DNA of 7,365 nt from assembly GCA_002423465.1 (NCBI GenBank), contig DIWG01000071.1:1040-8404 (forward strand). Direction: 5' to 3'. The stretch comes from Syntrophaceae bacterium UBA6112. Its GTDB lineage: Bacteria > Desulfobacterota > Syntrophia > Syntrophales > UBA5619. Below, piece after piece: positions 5,972 through 7,365 of this stretch (positions within the stretch are counted from its first letter, which is position 1; each line of letters starts with the position of its first letter). Position numbers and translations under genes: made by a program. The notes under the pieces were generated by a model. That model saw only the letters and a program-made list of their open reading frames with translations, did not search any database and was not told the origin of the DNA.

Positions 5972-7365
5972 TTATTTCTTTCCTTTCGCCGTGGGGGGCT
6001 TGGCTTGGACCGTAAAGAGATCGTTTGTAAAACCCGCAAATTCAATATAACTGCCCTGGGCGGCATACGCATCGCCCGTATCGAGCGAACTGTCGTAGGT
6101 CGCGACATCGTCGGAAGAAAAGACGATGATTCGCCCCCGGTCCGGTTTTGTAAAATGCAAAACCGCGCCTTCCTCGACGACCAGCCACTCGTTATATCCA
6201 TCGCTCCCTATTTTTACGGAATTCTCTCCGGCTTTCAATGCGACGGCGCTCTGGGCCGGGCTATACAACATATCCGAAACCCATGCCCATGTGACCCCAT
6301 TCTTTTCAAAAAGGGTGAGTTCCGTCTGGTCGCGGACGGCGTCGAACGGCATGCCCGCGAATTCAGGAGAATCGATCCTCTTGACACCCCCCAAAACCAC
6401 ATATCCCGGCAGATCCCCGTACAACCATGATTTTGCGACATGCGAATCCGCAGCCATAACCGCTTCATAAGGAGAAACGTTGCGCCGCAGCCAAACCTTG
6501 CCGTCCATATCGATTTTGAGGCTTTTCGGTTTTGCGATCGGTTTTACTTTTTGCATCATAATCATGTCGATCTTGTCCATGGACGGACAGTTCACCAGAT
6601 AGCCTTCTCCGCCGATGTCGGTAAAATAGAAACGGTTGCCCTCGGCATCGTGATAATAGCCGTTGTTATAGACGAGCTTGACGGCCGGCGTTTTCTCCCG
6701 CTCCTTGAAGATGTACAAGGTAACACTGTTTTTATCCGCATCGAACACGACCTGGCCTAATTTCGTGTCGCTGGCGTAATAGCCGCCGAAGGAAACATGA
6801 TCTTGCGGCAATTTCTTCGCTTCCGGCGGCATGCGGACGGCTTTTTCCTTTTTTGCGATGAGCTTTTTCTCGACGAGCACCTCATCCAATATGTCGAGCG
6901 CGATTTTCATCGCGCCGCTTTCCGCTCCGGAAGCAATGACGGCAACCGAGATTCTCTTGTCCGGAACCGTGTAAACCATCGAAGAGTAATTTCCCGTGCC
7001 GCCACTCTTTCCCAATACCTGAACACCGGCCGCATCGTACCGCGGAAAACCCGTGAAGTCCCAGCCCAGACCGAATGAAATGGTGGGATTTCTCAGCTTG
7101 CCCCGGAATGCGGATGGCTGCTCCTTTTTCATCTCCGCAAGAGATGCCCTCTTCAGGAGTTTGCTTTCCGCCGAAAAGGCATCCGTAAAACGGCAGAGCT
7201 CCTCGGCCGTCGACGACAATCCGCCGGCGCCCAAAATCGAGAGCGTTTCCGGCGGATGAATTTTCCCGGTCTTGGCGTCATAATACAACGCGACGGGTTT
7301 GCCCCTGATTTCGCCCACGCCCATCCCGGTATTGTCCAGGCCCAGCGGCTGAAAGATCCTTTCCT
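5972..7365 (-). CDS. Serine hydrolase of the beta-lactamase (class C / penicillin-binding) family, with long C-terminal region; N-terminus outside window
   Basis: The frame is open to the right edge (first full codon at 7363), so the ATG at 7324 is internal; 463 residues are visible. IFQPLGLDNTGM (visible 3-14) matches the family's conserved 'I..PLGM..T' segment, and GAGGLSSTAEELCRF (45-59) is the usual 'aGGl.ST..Dl..f' segment. KSGGTGNYSS (119-128) carries the third active-site box, equivalent to KTG/HTG. The SxxK and YxN boxes would lie upstream, off the window. After about visible residue 185, some 280 residues form a beta-rich C-terminal region that I cannot assign. It may serve as an accessory domain, as DUF3471-type tails do in relatives. 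Members of this family include esterases, D-amino-acid peptidases and penicillin-binding-like enzymes, and true beta-lactamase activity cannot be inferred. The stop (5972-5974) is 103 bases before mltA, which has its own promoter. Confidence 0.88.
   Translation of the reverse strand, partial: ERIFQPLGLDNTGMGVGEIRGKPVALYYDAKTGKIHPPETLSILGAGGLSSTAEELCRFTDAFSAESKLLKRASLAEMKKEQPSAFRGKLRNPTISFGLGWDFTGFPRYDAAGVQVLGKSGGTGNYSSMVYTVPDKRISVAVIASGAESGAMKIALDILDEVLVEKKLIAKKEKAVRMPPEAKKLPQDHVSFGGYYASDTKLGQVVFDADKNSVTLYIFKEREKTPAVKLVYNNGYYHDAEGNRFYFTDIGGEGYLVNCPSMDKIDMIMMQKVKPIAKPKSLKIDMDGKVWLRRNVSPYEAVMAADSHVAKSWLYGDLPGYVVLGGVKRIDSPEFAGMPFDAVRDQTELTLFEKNGVTWAWVSDMLYSPAQSAVALKAGENSVKIGSDGYNEWLVVEEGAVLHFTKPDRGRIIVFSSDDVATYDSSLDTGDAYAAQGSYIEFAGFTNDLFTVQAKPPTAKGKK

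Noticed and set aside
4684..6201. A 505-residue frame starting at 6201 as the mltA product
   Set aside because: The first 111 codons overlap the beta-lactamase-family gene and the intergenic region and have shadow-like composition. The lipoprotein signal and promoter place the start at 5868.

Overview
The window holds ordinary bacterial chromosomal DNA of moderately high GC. I see no phage genes, transposases, CRISPR array, tRNA or rRNA. The split between a large-type PurL C-terminus and a separate long PurQ, together with the lipoprotein and secreted envelope genes, suggests a Gram-negative bacterium, plausibly Desulfobacterota (former Deltaproteobacteria, Syntrophus/Smithella-like). That placement rests on general family resemblance and is an inference.

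Layout. The left part reads rightward: the 3' end of purL (to 722), then purQ (747-1574), a small secreted cupin (1666-2097) and a class II aldolase/adducin-family protein (2138-2746). The first two form the FGAM synthase step of purine synthesis. The cupin and aldolase follow at short distances with good Shine-Dalgarno sites, but they have no evident link to purine synthesis. A convergent junction of about 400 bases (2747-3149) has no intact gene and may contain decayed gene scraps.

The right part reads leftward: a secreted alpha/beta hydrolase (3150-4445), an intergenic gap with small inverted repeats (4446-4683), an MltA-type lytic transglycosylase lipoprotein (4684-5868), and the C-terminal part of a serine beta-lactamase-family hydrolase that runs off the right edge (5972-7365). 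All three leftward products are predicted to be, or plausibly are, exported, so this side may have a loose cell-envelope theme. They look like separate transcription units rather than a tight operon.

The most notable details are: a near-consensus sigma-70-type promoter placed so close to mltA that the transcript would be leaderless; a long C-terminal region of unknown function on the beta-lactamase-family protein; two mutually exclusive hairpins at the cupin/aldolase junction; and possible remnants of lost genes in the convergent gap. I found no convincing new multi-gene system.
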